The notes beneath the pieces are model-generated. The model had not been told where the DNA came from and searched no databases. It saw nothing but the letters and a program-made list of their open reading frames with translations. A stretch of 64,000 bases of DNA from Eucalyptus grandis (taxonomy: Eukaryota > Streptophyta > Magnoliopsida > Myrtales > Myrtaceae). The translations under genes and the position numbers were made by a program. The DNA is taken from NCBI RefSeq assembly GCF_016545825.1, contig NC_052614.1, positions 20,602,559 through 20,666,558 on the forward strand, written 5' to 3'. Below are positions 1 to 10,760 of this stretch, one piece after another; the first letter of the stretch is position 1; each line of letters opens with the position of its first letter.

Positions 1-420
1 AGCGGAGCAGCTTAGAGAGAGAGAGAGAGAGAGAGAGACATGGGCGCTTTCTCTGTTTGAACTGCGAATGAAACCGACCCGGTTGAAGGATTTTGATTTG
101 TTGAAGTTTGGTACGCGCTTTGGTCCGAGTCAGATTTGGATTTCTTGGGTAGGGGAACTTTATTTTGTTTTATGTTTGAGACGATTATGTAAATTTAACC
201 GGTTTGACAACTTAGCCTGTCTGTTCATAGTGTATAAAGGAGGGTCTTCTTTTGGTCTTTTATATATTTTCACTTGTGGGGTCGGTAGGTCTGTCGTGGG
301 AAGAAAAATGGACTCAAAAAAGCAAAGATAAAAGGTGGAGTTCTCCTTTTACCCGCCGACGAAGAGGAACGCGCAGTGTAACTTTTTTTTTCTTTTTGCG
401 CAAATAGTTTACATCCTCAT
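1..420 (+). repeat. R1 dispersed repeat, copy at left edge
   Basis: This stretch begins with a GA-dinucleotide run (about 11-39) and continues with a sequence that recurs almost base for base at 63655-64000. More diverged copies lie at 3540-3780, 20650-21060 and 44880-45300. All copies are in the same orientation. They end with a segment that reads into the 5' half of copia-like elements at 20.9-21.4 and 45.1-45.6 kb. The open frame of 87 codons inside it (68-331) is disrupted in the other copies, so I read this as non-coding repeat, possibly LTR-derived. The element is cut by the window edge. Confidence 0.7.
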
Positions 421-1289
421 ATACAAAGAGTATATGGAATGCAAAATAACCTCTTTGCCTGCACAATTGAGCTCAATGATTTGCAGCAATGCAATTGTCA
501 TAAATCCTCGTTTATTCAGTCATTTTTGTTTTTCGCTTAAGCAACTCGCCGTTTTATTGCTTGCTTCTCACCGACCGGTCTCCTGTGATTTTGATGCACA
601 ATTCCCTCATTATGTACGTGCCATTTTGTACTTAAACAAAGCAGAAGTTTCTTCTAGTCTTGTTTATTCATCAATGTCCTCTTGCCCTCATTCTAAAATG
701 AGTCAGTCATCCAATCAAACTTTGCAGGGTTTGATTTATTGCGATGTTCAAATCCAACTTGGAATGGAACACGCGTTTCGTTTGCAATAGAAGCACTAGC
801 AGCATATTTTGTGCTTTGAGAATTGCTTTTGGACATGATGTGAGAAAAGAGCATGTTCGATTACCTCATGGAGTGGGAATATCCAACAAATTGAAGAAAA
901 TTAAGAGTTGATTTCAAATGCTAGGAGAAAAGGAAGCCTCGATAGTTAGAATCCTATTTCCCACCTCAAATTTTAATGTGGATTAAAACGTCGCCATTGA
1001 GCTATTAATTACAGAGATCGACAGAAATCAGAAAGAGGAGCCGTGATTGAAAGATGCGAAAGAGAGAAATTATGGTGATGGATGAATAATCAGATGGAGA
1101 TGGGGATTGCGACGATAGGGACGTGCTGATGGTGGTGTCGATCGGGAGTAGCGGCTACAGCCTTGCGGGGGGCGATGACGAGGCAGTGGCTGCTAAGTTG
1201 AACCTTTTTTTCTTTTCGCAAAGTGCAATTGGTTCTTCATACTGGTGTTTGTGACTAGTGGATGACGAAAACCATTTTCAAGTACTAAG
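421..1289. other. intergenic, no supported gene
   Basis: There is one open frame of 151 codons on the plus strand (335-790). It starts in the R1 repeat, has no recognisable motif and no family resemblance. 1010-1200 is richer in G and C than its surroundings and purine-rich, but no reading frame is convincing. No gene is called. Confidence 0.5.
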
Positions 1290-1297
1290 GTGTTCAG

Positions 1298-2309
1298 TAG
1301 GGGTGAGCATGGTCCGGGTTGGTCCGGCCACCCCTAACCCTAGGACCAACCCGCCGTCTGATGTCGGTCCTCAATTTTAGGACCGAGGACCGACCCTATT
1401 GAGCTTGGGACAAGGACCGGACCGACCCAATGGGTTCGGTCCGGTTCCGTGGTCAACCCAGACCGATCGATAATTTTTTCGTCTTATTTTTTATACTCCC
1501 TAAAAAAGCAAACTTACAAATTCAAATTACACATCCATCAATAATGCGACATTGTGCAACTAAACTATAAATACCAATACATATTTAGCAAATTTAAGAT
1601 GGCACAATAATAAAAATTTTGTACCTACTAACCGCTCATCGAGATATGGGACAATATGGAAAGTTCTTGTAATCATCTATCTTTAATATTCATAACATCA
1701 TATGCAAAAAGCGTTTTCCTGCATTTAGAGTCCACTCAACCAAAAAATGAGCTTCACATCACTTGACTAGCAAATCACCATAGCAACTGCAGTACTTCTC
1801 TACTCTTCAAAAACTTCTACCATTTGACACAAATTGAAAAGCAAAGTGCAGCTGAAATTCATTAGTAAAATACAATTAAACTATAAAAAGTTCAAAATAC
1901 TTAAGATAAACCATGAATATATAACTTCACATCTTGTTAATTCACTTGAACTTCTAAACACCGAAAACAAAACAAACGACACTTAATTAATACTCAACAA
2001 AAGTTTTAAATTAAAATTACTATTAGTACTATTGATAGAACATTTCAATATAATATAATATAACATACATTTTACTTAAGTTTGAATATATAAGAGAATT
2101 ATAAATAATATAATATAATATAATATACAGGGTTGGTCAGGGGTTGGACCAACCCAAAACTCTAGGACCGAGGACCAACCCGCACGGTGTTGGTCCTTGG
2201 AATTTCGGACCAAGGACCGACCGGTCCGCCCCTTGGGAACCGGGACCAGACCGGCAGGTTGGGCCGGTCGGGGTTGGTCCAGGTCGACCCTGACCACCGC
2301 TCACCCCTA
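1298..2309. mobile_element. hAT-type non-autonomous transposon with 8-bp target-site duplication
   Basis: The element begins TAGGGGTGAGC and ends with its reverse complement GCTCACCCCTA. It is flanked by a perfect 8-bp direct repeat GTGTTCAG (1290-1297 and 2310-2317), the length produced by hAT transposases. The outer ~170 bp at each end are packed with GGTCCGG/GGACC-type motifs in both orientations, typical of transposase-binding subterminal repeats in hAT elements. The middle (about 1460-2125) is AT-rich with no transposase frame, so the copy is non-autonomous (1,012 bp). The perfect duplication suggests a fairly recent insertion. The short minus-strand frames within it are chance. Confidence 0.85.
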
Positions 2310-2589
2310 GTGTTCAGGCAGCAGGTTGTAGCAAAACCTCTCTTATAAGCATTGTGCAAAAAAAAAAATCTAAATTAAACAAGACTGAAAAAAAAAAAAA
2401 AAAAGCACCACTATTGTTCCCAAGAGCCCTCCCTCCTAGATGTCTGAGTGTACACCGAACCTAATTGTTGTCAGTACAATCACACGATACAAGTGCTCAT
2501 CGTCATGTTGGGACAAGAACAGTGTAAGTCCATAACTTATTTTTCACTCACTTATATATCATAAATTTAAAAATTGATCACTTAATTGC

Positions 2590-2870
2590 CATCAGCAATT
2601 TGCCTTGCTGGAGAATTTGACGTGGATGCCGCAGCCCCTGTTGCTTCCATGTTTTTGTGGGTTTCCCTCACAAAAGGTCTCCCGTCTTGCTTTGGTGTTT
2701 GCTTGACTTGGAGCTGCGTCTTCCCTTATGTTAAAAAGTAGAAATCATGTGAGTGCACATACTGATTTCAAGGAATTCATCGAAGCCGCTTCCTTGAAAG
2801 GGACCCCTCACTCGAAAGCGAGAATGGACGTTCCTGGATCAGCCTCCGATGCTTAAATTAAAAAAACAGA
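2590..2870 (-). pseudogene. relic of the 5' end of a TNL resistance gene
   Basis: Read on the minus strand, 2860 down to 2605 is collinear with the 5' leader and first codons of TNL-A (34215-33950) and TNL-B. Shared features include the stretch upstream of the ATG and the start of a Gly/Ala/Ser/Thr-rich N-terminus. The ATG corresponds to 2650-2648 and opens MEATGAAAST, where the intact genes read MAATGGSSAS. Similarity stops after about 40 nt of coding sequence, just before the DVFLSFRG motif, and a stop follows. No TIR core, NBS or LRR is attached, so this is a dead 5' fragment. Homology is judged by eye. Confidence 0.65.
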
Positions 2871-2939
2871 GACGGCCCTCAAAATGTCCCCATTCAGACA
2901 AGACTTAAGTCCCTATCAAGCACGAAAAATATTCCCAGG

Positions 2940-3300
2940 TATAATTTTTTAGGCCTAATTCCATAATAAAGCACCAACTTTACATAAAATCAAGCATATT
3001 ATTACTGGCAGCTGAGTACAACAGATATTACTAGTAAACTCCTCGAGCAACAGCCACAAGATAAATAGTAACTGCCCAAATATCCAAGACAGTTGCAGGA
3101 CTTGTTACTGAAGGCCAAGCTCACTAATCCGTGTTTGGCTAAACTGAACCTTCCAGTTAGAACTTAAGGCCAACCCCGAATCACAATAACTTTTTACTGC
3201 AATAGTTTGTGCCCTTCAATGCTAAATCGTACCGCAAACTCAAGAGACTTCGTCACAACGTCAACACGAGGTGTAATCATTGAGAAACCGGGAAAAGGAG
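2940..3300 (-). repeat. LINE-tail-like dispersed repeat (minus strand)
   Basis: This belongs to a repeat family that also occurs at about 4240-4440, 13490-13610, 22560-22990, 37900-38400 and 46740-47190. On the minus strand the copies share a short peptide pattern (DVVTKSLEFAVRFSIEGHK and variants). It resembles the region after the zf-RVT domain near the C-terminus of plant L1-type LINE polyproteins. All copies are broken by stops. Assignment to LINEs rests on the peptide pattern and is moderate. Confidence 0.45.
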
Positions 3301-3309
3301 AGAGAGGAG

Positions 3310-3790
3310 AGAGCTTAGTCAAAAGGAGGGGAACATGTGGGACACGGAAGAAGAAAATGAAAGCATAAAGAAGACAAAGGAAAGAAAGAGAAAAAAGACA
3401 GGGAGACGTAAAGACGAGAAGAAAGTAAGGGGGAGAGAATGAGCGTTACAAAGCAAGAGAGGAAAAGGGAATAAGAAAATAGATGGAGCGGAGCAATTGA
3501 GGGAAAGAGAGGAAGCTGCATGCGCTTCGTCATTTTAAGTTGGGTACAGAGCCCGATCCGTTTGGAGGATTTTCATTTGTTCAAATTTTGCTTTCAATTG
3601 GTGAGAAGTATGTAAGTTTGACCAGTTTGACTACTTGGAGACTTTTGTTTATATTGCGCACAGAGGTGGGATTTCTTTCGGCCGTACAAAAGAAGGGGCC
3701 ATATATACTCTTGAGGAAAGAAAAAAAGGTGTGGCCATTTTCTTTATGGAGACGGGCGTTTCAAGCTATGAGTTAACTCCCCGTTAGGCC
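3310..3790 (+). repeat. purine-rich block plus R1 repeat copy
   Basis: 3310-3530 is a purine-rich tract (reads of GA, GGA and AAG type) that recurs at 4440-4640, 13600-13760, 61730-61830 and 63430-63660, with a shared core AGTCAAAAGGAGGGGAACAT. It is followed by an R1 copy at 3540-3780. The 78-codon open frame at 3540-3776 is part of the repeat and shows no protein signature. Confidence 0.6.
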
Positions 3791-3989
3791 AAAATACCGC
3801 AGGTTTAAATGTCATCTAATATTGGGAAGAACTTGAACATGTGAAGTGGATCATTTGCAACTCACTCTCTTTATGGAATAAAATTCAGATTGAACCACGT
3901 AAATTTCTTATAATTGTTATTTTTCCTTATTGATTTATTGGGTTATTTCATTTTCTCACATTGATTTAAAGGCAAGAGCCAATTGGCTT

Positions 3990-4330
3990 CCACTTTAATT
4001 TTACAACAATTAACATCAAAGTTAAGATTAGGATTTATCGAGTTTTGATTTGGAGCTTTCATTTGTCTAATTGTCGTCTAGAAATTCTGTTATTCTAATT
4101 TTGTGTGGAACAAAAATAGAAATTAAGAAGTTTAACGGGAGAAACGGCTTGGGCGGTGGAGTGGGATGGGTGTGCTATTAATAACCAAGGTTTGACCTGA
4201 GTATTGGATGGCAAAGCTAATTGCTGAAAAATGCTGATAAAGATGAGATAATGGAGATAGCAAAGAGTATGGAGGACTAGCTACTAAGGGCCAAGCACCC
4301 CAAGTCACGTTTTGGTAAACTGAATTTGCC
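3990..4330 (+). mobile_element. Ty1/copia gag remnant
   Basis: From about 4112 the plus strand reads KIEIKKFNGRN, which matches the opening of plant copia gag (UBN2-type) proteins, followed by a degenerate LDGKA segment. The same module is clearer at 45.66 kb. Stops and frame breaks show it is dead. Upstream (3990-4030) lies a decayed version of the leader that contains a tRNA-Met-type primer binding site in the 21.3 and 45.6 kb copies. Confidence 0.6.
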
Positions 4331-4650
4331 ATTTAGAACTTAAGGTCAATCCCAAATTAGAATCAACTTTTTGCTACAGCAACTTGTTTCCTTTGATGCT
4401 AGGTCTTTACTGCAAACATAAGAAACTTCGTCACAACATCAATGGGGAAAAGAGGAGGAAAAAAAGGAGGAAAAAGGAAGGAGAGAGTTTAGTCAAAAGG
4501 AGGGGAACATGTGGGACTAGCGCGGAAAGCAAAGGAGAGAGTAGGAAAAAGAGAGGGGAGCGTAAAGAAGAGAATAAAATAAGGGAGAGAGACTAGCGCG
4601 GAAAGCAAGAGAGGAAAAGGGAAGAACAAAATACAAAGTGAGCGGAGCAA
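4331..4650 (+). repeat. LINE-tail fragment followed by purine-rich R1-family block
   Basis: 4331-4440 repeats the minus-strand LINE-tail motif seen at 3.2 kb. 4440-4650 repeats the purine-rich tract and ends in the sequence into which the next element inserted. Open frames here are low-complexity Lys/Arg/Glu strings and are not genes. Confidence 0.55.
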
Positions 4651-4654
4651 TTAA

Positions 4655-5226
4655 GGGCCTGTTTGATAACACTCCCGTGAATAACTAATTCTACTCTTTT
4701 ATTTTTAGGAATAAAAAAAGAACAAAAATCCGTTTGGTAAATCTTTTATTCCCGGGAACAAAAATAAATTTTTTTGTTCCTTGAAAATAGATTTGGAATA
4801 AAATCAAAAAGTAAAGAAAAGTTGTGTCTTGATTCGAGAATAATTCCTAAAATCAAGTCTAATTTTCTTTTTTCTTTTTCTTCTCTTCTCTTCTTCTCTT
4901 TCATTTTCTTCTTCTTCCTTTTGGCCGATCAACGACCTCAGCCATGACTGGTGACTGGCTAGACGAGGGCCAGTGACCTCGCCGGTTGGGCCTTGCCAGG
5001 CTAGGGCGAGGTCGACCTCGCACCGCCTAGACGAGGTCAAGTCTCGTCAAACCTAATAAAAAAAATTTAGAATCCTACCAAACACATTTCTATCCGGAGA
5101 ATAAAAATTTTATACGAGTTACCAAATACCCTCTTTTGCTAAAAAATTATTGTTGGAAATATAATAAAAAAAATCATTTTTAATCAAAAATTGTTTTCAG
5201 AAGTAGAATCGTTGCCAAATACACTC
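4655..5226. mobile_element. PIF/Harbinger-like MITE with TAA target-site duplication
   Basis: The left end reads GGGCCTGTTTGATAAC and the right end, reverse-complemented, GAGTGTATTTGGCAAC: imperfect terminal inverted repeats of the GGGCNTGTTTGG type. TAA lies directly outside both ends (4652-4654, 5227-5229), the 3-bp TWA duplication expected for PIF/Harbinger. The flanks join into the R1-family sequence seen uninterrupted near 3485-3530, so an empty site is available. No transposase frame is present. A GC-rich segment with GCGAGGTC-type words (about 4925-5040) resembles one inside the MITE at 12.1 kb. Confidence 0.6.
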
Positions 5227-5269
5227 TAATAAAGAGAGATAGGAGCTACGTGTGTGCTCCCAATATCCG

Positions 5270-6620
5270 ATAAACCAGAATGCAAAACTTTATTGAAATT
5301 TCGTAGTTAAGTTATAAATTCAGATCCATTCAAATTCTAAGTTGTTGGTGTCATTGGATAGAAGTTCACCCGATGATGCAAGTGTCAACATAAATAAGTC
5401 TTTGTTTCAAGTTCTTCATTATATGGCATGCCCTATTGCATAATTTGATATGTGAAGAACATATTAAGAAGAGTAGATCAGTATGATAAAATCTAATTAG
5501 TGGGACTAAGCTTTGTTGATGCACGAATTGTGCGGATCCGCAACTGGACAGTAACAGACCCGAATGCTTTGAAGAATTCGCACTGCCAATAAAAAAAGAA
5601 GTGGTCGGACGTTTATCTTTAGCCTCTCGTTTTTGCAGAAGGAGAGGATAAAGATAGAGAAGGCATACGTTTTTTTTTTTTTGTCATAATGAGAGATTTC
5701 ATTCAAATAACAGTAGAGATACACCCCGCTCGTAAAGTATCAGATAGAATAAGAACTAACAAAATGGGGGAGGGTGAAAGGCCCAAGGCGAAGTCAATGA
5801 CCCGCGGGAATGGGCCCTGGCAGCCCAGTCCGCTGCTGCATTTGCCTCACAACGGTAAAACCTAATTTGGATACGAGAGAAGCAGGGGAGTATGGCGGCC
5901 GTTTCAGCAAGAAGCGATCTTCCTTCCCAAGGCGTCTGCTGTGGGTCAGCCACCGCATCAACCACCCTGAGGCAGTCCGTATCGATGATCAGGGGATCGG
6001 CAGACTTGCCGCTCCACAGAAGATGGCGCAGAGCTATATTCAGAGCTTGGATCTCAATCTGCAAGGCGGAGGATGCTTCAGCGTCGCAGAAGAAGGCATA
6101 CGTTGCCAAAGGACATTTGTATAATGTAGAATGAGGTCACGGGGCTTATTATAGTGGGCTTATCCACAAGTTAGTGTGCTCTATGAGCTTTTTTCTTACT
6201 TATAAGGCCCAATAATTCTTGTATTTATCAAGGTTGGCCCAACCAATGCGATGAATCAAGCAGAATTCTCTTCCTTCGTTAGTACAGTTCCAAGAGAAGT
6301 GACAGGTTTAAGAGTAGTAAATACATATTCAGGCAACTACGCAATGCATAACGAAGCAATATGACGATATTCAAGGAGAGTGACACGTTATGAGTGGTAG
6401 GTAAATATTCAGGTCAAGCGGTCCATTTACATGATCTTGTAGAGCTAAATACAGCTCTATCGAAATAAAAATGTTTGCTCCATCTTGAAATAACAACATA
6501 GCGTTCCAATGAAATAGTCATTAATTAGAAGTAAAAGAAGAAAAAAAAAACAATTTTCGTCCCCTGCTTCTATGCTTTTGCTAATCAAATCCTGGTACTT
6601 CTATTTTTCTAACAAAAAAC
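5270..6620. repeat. duplicated segment P, copy 1 (partner 19440-20330)
   Basis: This block is collinear with 19440-20330, including the AGTCTTTGTTTCAAGTTCTT region, the stretch around the LINE insertion and the part near 6300-6540. The partner lacks the LINE insert. No coding sequence of its own is recognised. Similarity fades near 6620. Confidence 0.65.
5658..6104 (-). mobile_element. 5'-truncated LINE insertion encoding an RNase H domain
   Basis: A minus-strand frame (about 6090 to 5756) encodes the C-terminal RNase H-like domain (RVT_3) of a plant L1-type LINE: EIQALNIALRHLL, then LIIDTDCLRVVDAV, then an FYRCEANAAADWAARA segment close to the usual end. About 70 bp of 3' UTR follows and the insert ends in a 13-base poly(A), seen as T at 5670-5682. 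AGAAGGCATACG occurs on both sides (5658-5669, 6091-6102; TT extends it), which is a target-site duplication. The paralogous segment at 19.82 kb has the uninterrupted site. This is a dead-on-arrival retrotransposed 3' fragment and not a host gene. Confidence 0.85.
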
Positions 6621-7389
6621 CTTCTACTTGCACAAATAGTCAAATGAAGATCTTCCAACGCCATATTTGGCCAAACTTAGCTGCTATAATCGTCTAACAA
6701 CATCAGGACATTTTGTTGACATAGATGCTACCATGGAAAAAAGGAAAAGAAAAGAAAAGAATTCATCAACATTGACAAAATATGCCCACATCACACTCTA
6801 ATGTTGTCTAACAGTCGCATCCCCAAATTTGGCATTGGAATAATTGATTAATTAATTTGTGCAAATGGAAAATTTTGGTTAGAAAAATTAAAAGTTGATT
6901 AAAAAAAATTTCGTGAAAGTGTAGGAGCGGAAAGCAAAATTTTTCCAGAATTTAGATATCCAAACGGAAAAGCATCGCAGGAGGGGAAATTCTCGCATAG
7001 ATTGAGTTTGAGGCCCGACCACATACAACCACATGGAGTTCATACAAAAAGGAAAAAGAAGGATCATTTCTAACCTCCCAACATGACCATGACCGCATGC
7101 ACAAATATGTTGGCTCATCCACAAGCCTTGCTCGTCCATGGCTCGTGAGGTGGCTCATCCGTGGCTGCAAGCCTTGACAGCGAGCTCGATATCCCAATGG
7201 CCATCAACTGCGAGCTCAAGCAAATAAAAACAGATGAGCGAAGTCGGGTGACGCCAATGATGAACTCCGCTAATGACAGCCAAGGACGAACTATATGCTA
7301 ACAGCAGCCTTGAATGCGTTGGGCCATCGACAGCCAAATCTGGAGAACGGCGCTACCAGAAGAGGTCAGACGCAGTGCCGGCAAAGTGA
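6621..7389. other. intergenic, no supported gene
   Basis: Three overlapping minus-strand frames of 60-83 codons occur between 6888 and 7337. They lack motifs and have no copies elsewhere in the window, so no gene is called. Confidence 0.5.
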
Positions 7390-8410
7390 AGGTGGAACTA
7401 AAATTAGTTGAACAAACTCTTGAGAATTGAGATGACATAGTCAGTAGTCTGTGCCCTTTGCTTCTGCCACTAAAATTTCCTCCTAGAAGAAAGTAGAATT
7501 GCTTGCGGGTATCATCTAATTAGTCTCTTCTACCATAAGTTTTGTCCACCTCATAAACATTGGCAACGGAAAGACAAATGCTTTCTCTTATATCTAGTCA
7601 TCCGTGACAGTGTAATGCTAGGGCCAAGGATTGCACGTGTTTGTTATCTGGACAGATTTTGGAGGAGCTCGTGCTAGATTGATTTAATGATCACCGTTAA
7701 ATTGCCTACTTGTGCTTGTTTTTTTCTTCATTTCTCGTCTTGGTTTTTTACACCCGTCAGTTATTTGAGAAATTTTGGTAGAATCATTCCTTTACTGAGA
7801 TAATGTATCAAATGTGGCAAGCGATCTGATGCTCACAAAGGGAATGACTTACCTCTCAACGGATGGACAGTTAGCAAATCCTCAAAGCAGAGTAGATTCC
7901 ATATGCAAACTGCATTCTTGTGTCCAGGAAACCTATCCCTCGACCACAATGCACTTGAGTTTATCAAGAAGAGTGCAAGTATTCCCTTGGAGCCATCGAT
8001 TTAGCTTTTATTCCCTTAACCATAATGCATAGAGATCCACTCAGTTTTTCCTGACACCATGTCTGCATCATCATGCGCGACAATGTACTTATCCTGTCTG
8101 CCTCCGAAGACTTCTCTCTTGAAAAAAACACGAGGGCTTTGTAGATACGTTGTACTATGCCTATGGAACAATCAATCAGTCATTTTCCTTTTTTCATTTT
8201 CTGAATCTTTCTCCATTTCATCCTCCTAGAACAGGAAAAGACGAGTTAGTCTTCTACCTCTATTTGAGGACAAGAAAATGTAAATATGATCTATTCAACA
8301 TGTCCTCAAGTCCAAACATTACAGTCGTTTGCTTGACAAGCATTCGTGAACAATAGGGCAAAGCCAGTAAGGCAACCAAGTGTACAACGGTACTATCATT
8401 GGGCATGAAG
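7390..8410. repeat. repeat unit X, copy 1
   Basis: This stretch is collinear with 25640-26127, 43800-44730 and 49800-50830. Shared landmarks include AGTCATCCGTGACAG, CTAGGGCCAAGGATTGCACG and the block around 7810-8040. Plus-strand frames here (7814-8032, 8150-8356) are shared in part with the other copies, but they shift and break, so protein coding is not supported. The unit is interrupted by the long LINE near 8410-8430. Confidence 0.65.
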
Positions 8411-9551
8411 ATTAAAATTTAATTTCTGTTTTGTTGTGAACCCGATCGGGATTACAGGGGGACTTGCTGTTTTGTGGAATGATGACTTATCGTTCGATGT
8501 TGAATAGGCATCAATAGAGATGATTAACATCTTATTTACTGTTCCTGCTGATAAGGTCAGAATGCAGATTTCTTTTTTTCATGCCCCAAATGATTTTAAA
8601 GACAGACTACTTCTTTGGGATAGATTAAGGCAAGTAAGCAAGTTTGATAGCCTTCTGTGGGAAGGAAAACGAGTGGCAGAGAATTATCGTTAGTTGCTTT
8701 TCGGGATTGTCTAAATGACTGCTCTTTGATGGAAGTAGTTTGCAAGGGGCGTGCTTATACATGCGTAAACAATAGATAAGGAGCTGATTATGTGAAGGAA
8801 AAACTAGATCTGAGTGGTTTGCAATTTATAGTGACGTCTTGCATTCCCTGCAGCGGAGGCCTATGCTCTACCAACAGTGGGATATGACCATAGCCCTTTA
8901 CTAGGATTTCAAATTTGAAGCTTTCTGGGGGGAAGATCCTGAATGTGTAGATGTTATATCCAAAGCCTGGAATATGGATGATGATGGAAATGAGAAAATA
9001 GTGGTGAAATTAGGAAGGGTGACTAAGGAATTACAGTTATGGAGTAAACAGAAATTTACCAACAATTCTCGTAGGATAAAGGAGATAACCAGGAACTTCA
9101 AGTAATTACAAATAGTTCAAATTTGAAAAGAATAAAATGTAAAGTATTAAACGAGAGTTGAAGGATATTTGGAGGAGAGAAGAGATGTACTCAGGATTAA
9201 GATCAATTGGCATAAGTGGGAGGACAAGACACTACTACAATTCAGCGCCGCAATAGAAATAGAATAACCATACTGAAAGGGCCTGATGATAAGTAGATTA
9301 GGGATGAAAAAATGTCGAAGCAGCGAACAACATAATATTTTCAAAACTTGTTTTCCTCAGTTGGGCCAATCCTGGTAATAGACCACTTCCCATGTTTAGT
9401 CAAAGCTGAAGTAAACGAAAAACTTATTGCTGAAGTGACTATGGAGAAGTTCGGAAGGCAGTTATCAGCTTGGAGCAGCTAAAGCACCTGGACCAAATGG
9501 GCTGAATGGTATATATTCTTTAAACACCATAGGGATATTATAAAAAGGGAT

Positions 9552-9809
9552 GTGCTCACCACTGTACAGTCTTTCTTTGCAACAGGAATTCTCGACCCAA
9601 GGCTAAACAGAACCCATATAACTCTTGTTCCAAAGATTCCTAACCCAGAAAAGCTGGAAGAATACTGCCCAACCAACCTATTTATTTATAAGATTATTTC
9701 AAAGATTTTAGCCCATAGACTGAAGATGTGGCTACCTGATTTGATTGTTGAAGAACAAAGTGCCTTTGTGTGTGGTCAGCCAATACAAGACAACATTTTT
9801 ATTGTATAA
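9552..9809 (+). pseudogene. LINE reverse transcriptase fragment (fingers region)
   Basis: This is the longest clean piece of the N-terminal reverse transcriptase in the LINE. It reads TRTHITLVPKIPNPEKLEEY-like sequence (with N for T at the start), then the FIYKIISKILAHRLK block and a near-consensus EEQSAFVCGQPIQDN. It ends at a stop just after the IQDN motif, where an intact element would continue to the palm domain. It is part of the 8430-12120 element. Confidence 0.8.
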
Positions 9810-9974
9810 GAGATCCTGCATTAGTTGAGAACCAATAATTGACAAAAGAAATTTCAAGCGGTTTTAAAATTAGATATGCAAAAAGCCTATTATCGAGTAG
9901 AGTGGGATATTCTAAAAGCTTGTATGATCAAAATGGGTTTTGAAGACAAGTGGATCATTTGGGTTATGTAGTGT

Positions 9975-10214
9975 GTGACAACCGTCTCATTCAGTGTGAA
10001 GTTTAATGGAGAATCCCTCCCATTTTTTAATCCCTCAAGAGGCATTAGGCAAGGAGATCCTCTCTCGCTATACCTTTTTATTCTTGTGGCTAACTTTTTA
10101 TCTTTCATGATGAATAAAGCAATGGCAAATAGAATTATTAAGGATATCAAATTGAGCAGATTGATCGACACTATCACCCCTTTTGTTTCTTTGATGATTC
10201 CATTTTTTTATTAG
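9975..10214 (+). pseudogene. LINE reverse transcriptase palm fragment
   Basis: The frame contains FSVKFNGES and RGIRQGDPLSLYLFILVANFL, the conserved motif before the catalytic aspartates of non-LTR reverse transcriptases. The frame then shifts away from the DDS motif, so the active site is not encoded contiguously. Confidence 0.85.
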
Positions 10215-10469
10215 ATGGAACCATAACGGAATGCCAGAATATTTCAACGATACTTAATCAATATTGTTATGCATCAGGCCAAGCCATAAACTTAAACACA
10301 TCAAGCATTTATTTTAGCAAGGGGCGTCCTCATCTACTAACAGGAAACATGGCGAAGGAGTTGAGATTGGCCACATAGGCAAATACTTAGGTATTCCTTC
10401 GAACTAGGGCACATTGAAGAGAAATATGTTTGCTTGGATTCTTGGAAGAGTAAATGCTAAATTAGAAGG

Positions 10470-10760
10470 TTGGAAGGAATAATTAATTTTAAAGCTGGAA
10501 AGGAGATTCTTCTTAAAACAGTGGTACAAGCCCTTCCAAATTATGCTATGTCGATTTTCAAAATACCTATTTCAGTTTGCAAAGCAATTGAGGGAAGGAT
10601 TGCCAATTTCTGGTGGAAAACAACAGATTTCAAAACAATACTTCATTGGAAAAAATGGGACATTCTAAAGCTAAGGAAGGACCAAGGGGCCATGGGGTTT
10701 AGAGATCTTATATCAGTTAATAAGGCCATGCTTGGTAAACAAGCATGGAGACTTGCATAG
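10470..10760 (+). pseudogene. LINE reverse transcriptase C-terminal fragment
   Basis: The fragment reads GKEILLKTVVQALPNYAMSI, then IPISVCKAIEG, and FWWKT followed by HWKKWDILK. This is the standard order between reverse transcriptase and zf-RVT in plant LINEs. It ends at a stop at 10758-10760, in the context KQAWRLA. Confidence 0.85.

Noticed and set aside
2076..2359. Minus-strand frames rich in Pro/Gly/Arg
   Set aside because: They fall in the subterminal GGTCCGG arrays of the hAT element.
5810..6134. Two plus-strand frames of 80-104 codons
   Set aside because: They are shadows of the RNase H frame of the LINE insertion on the minus strand.
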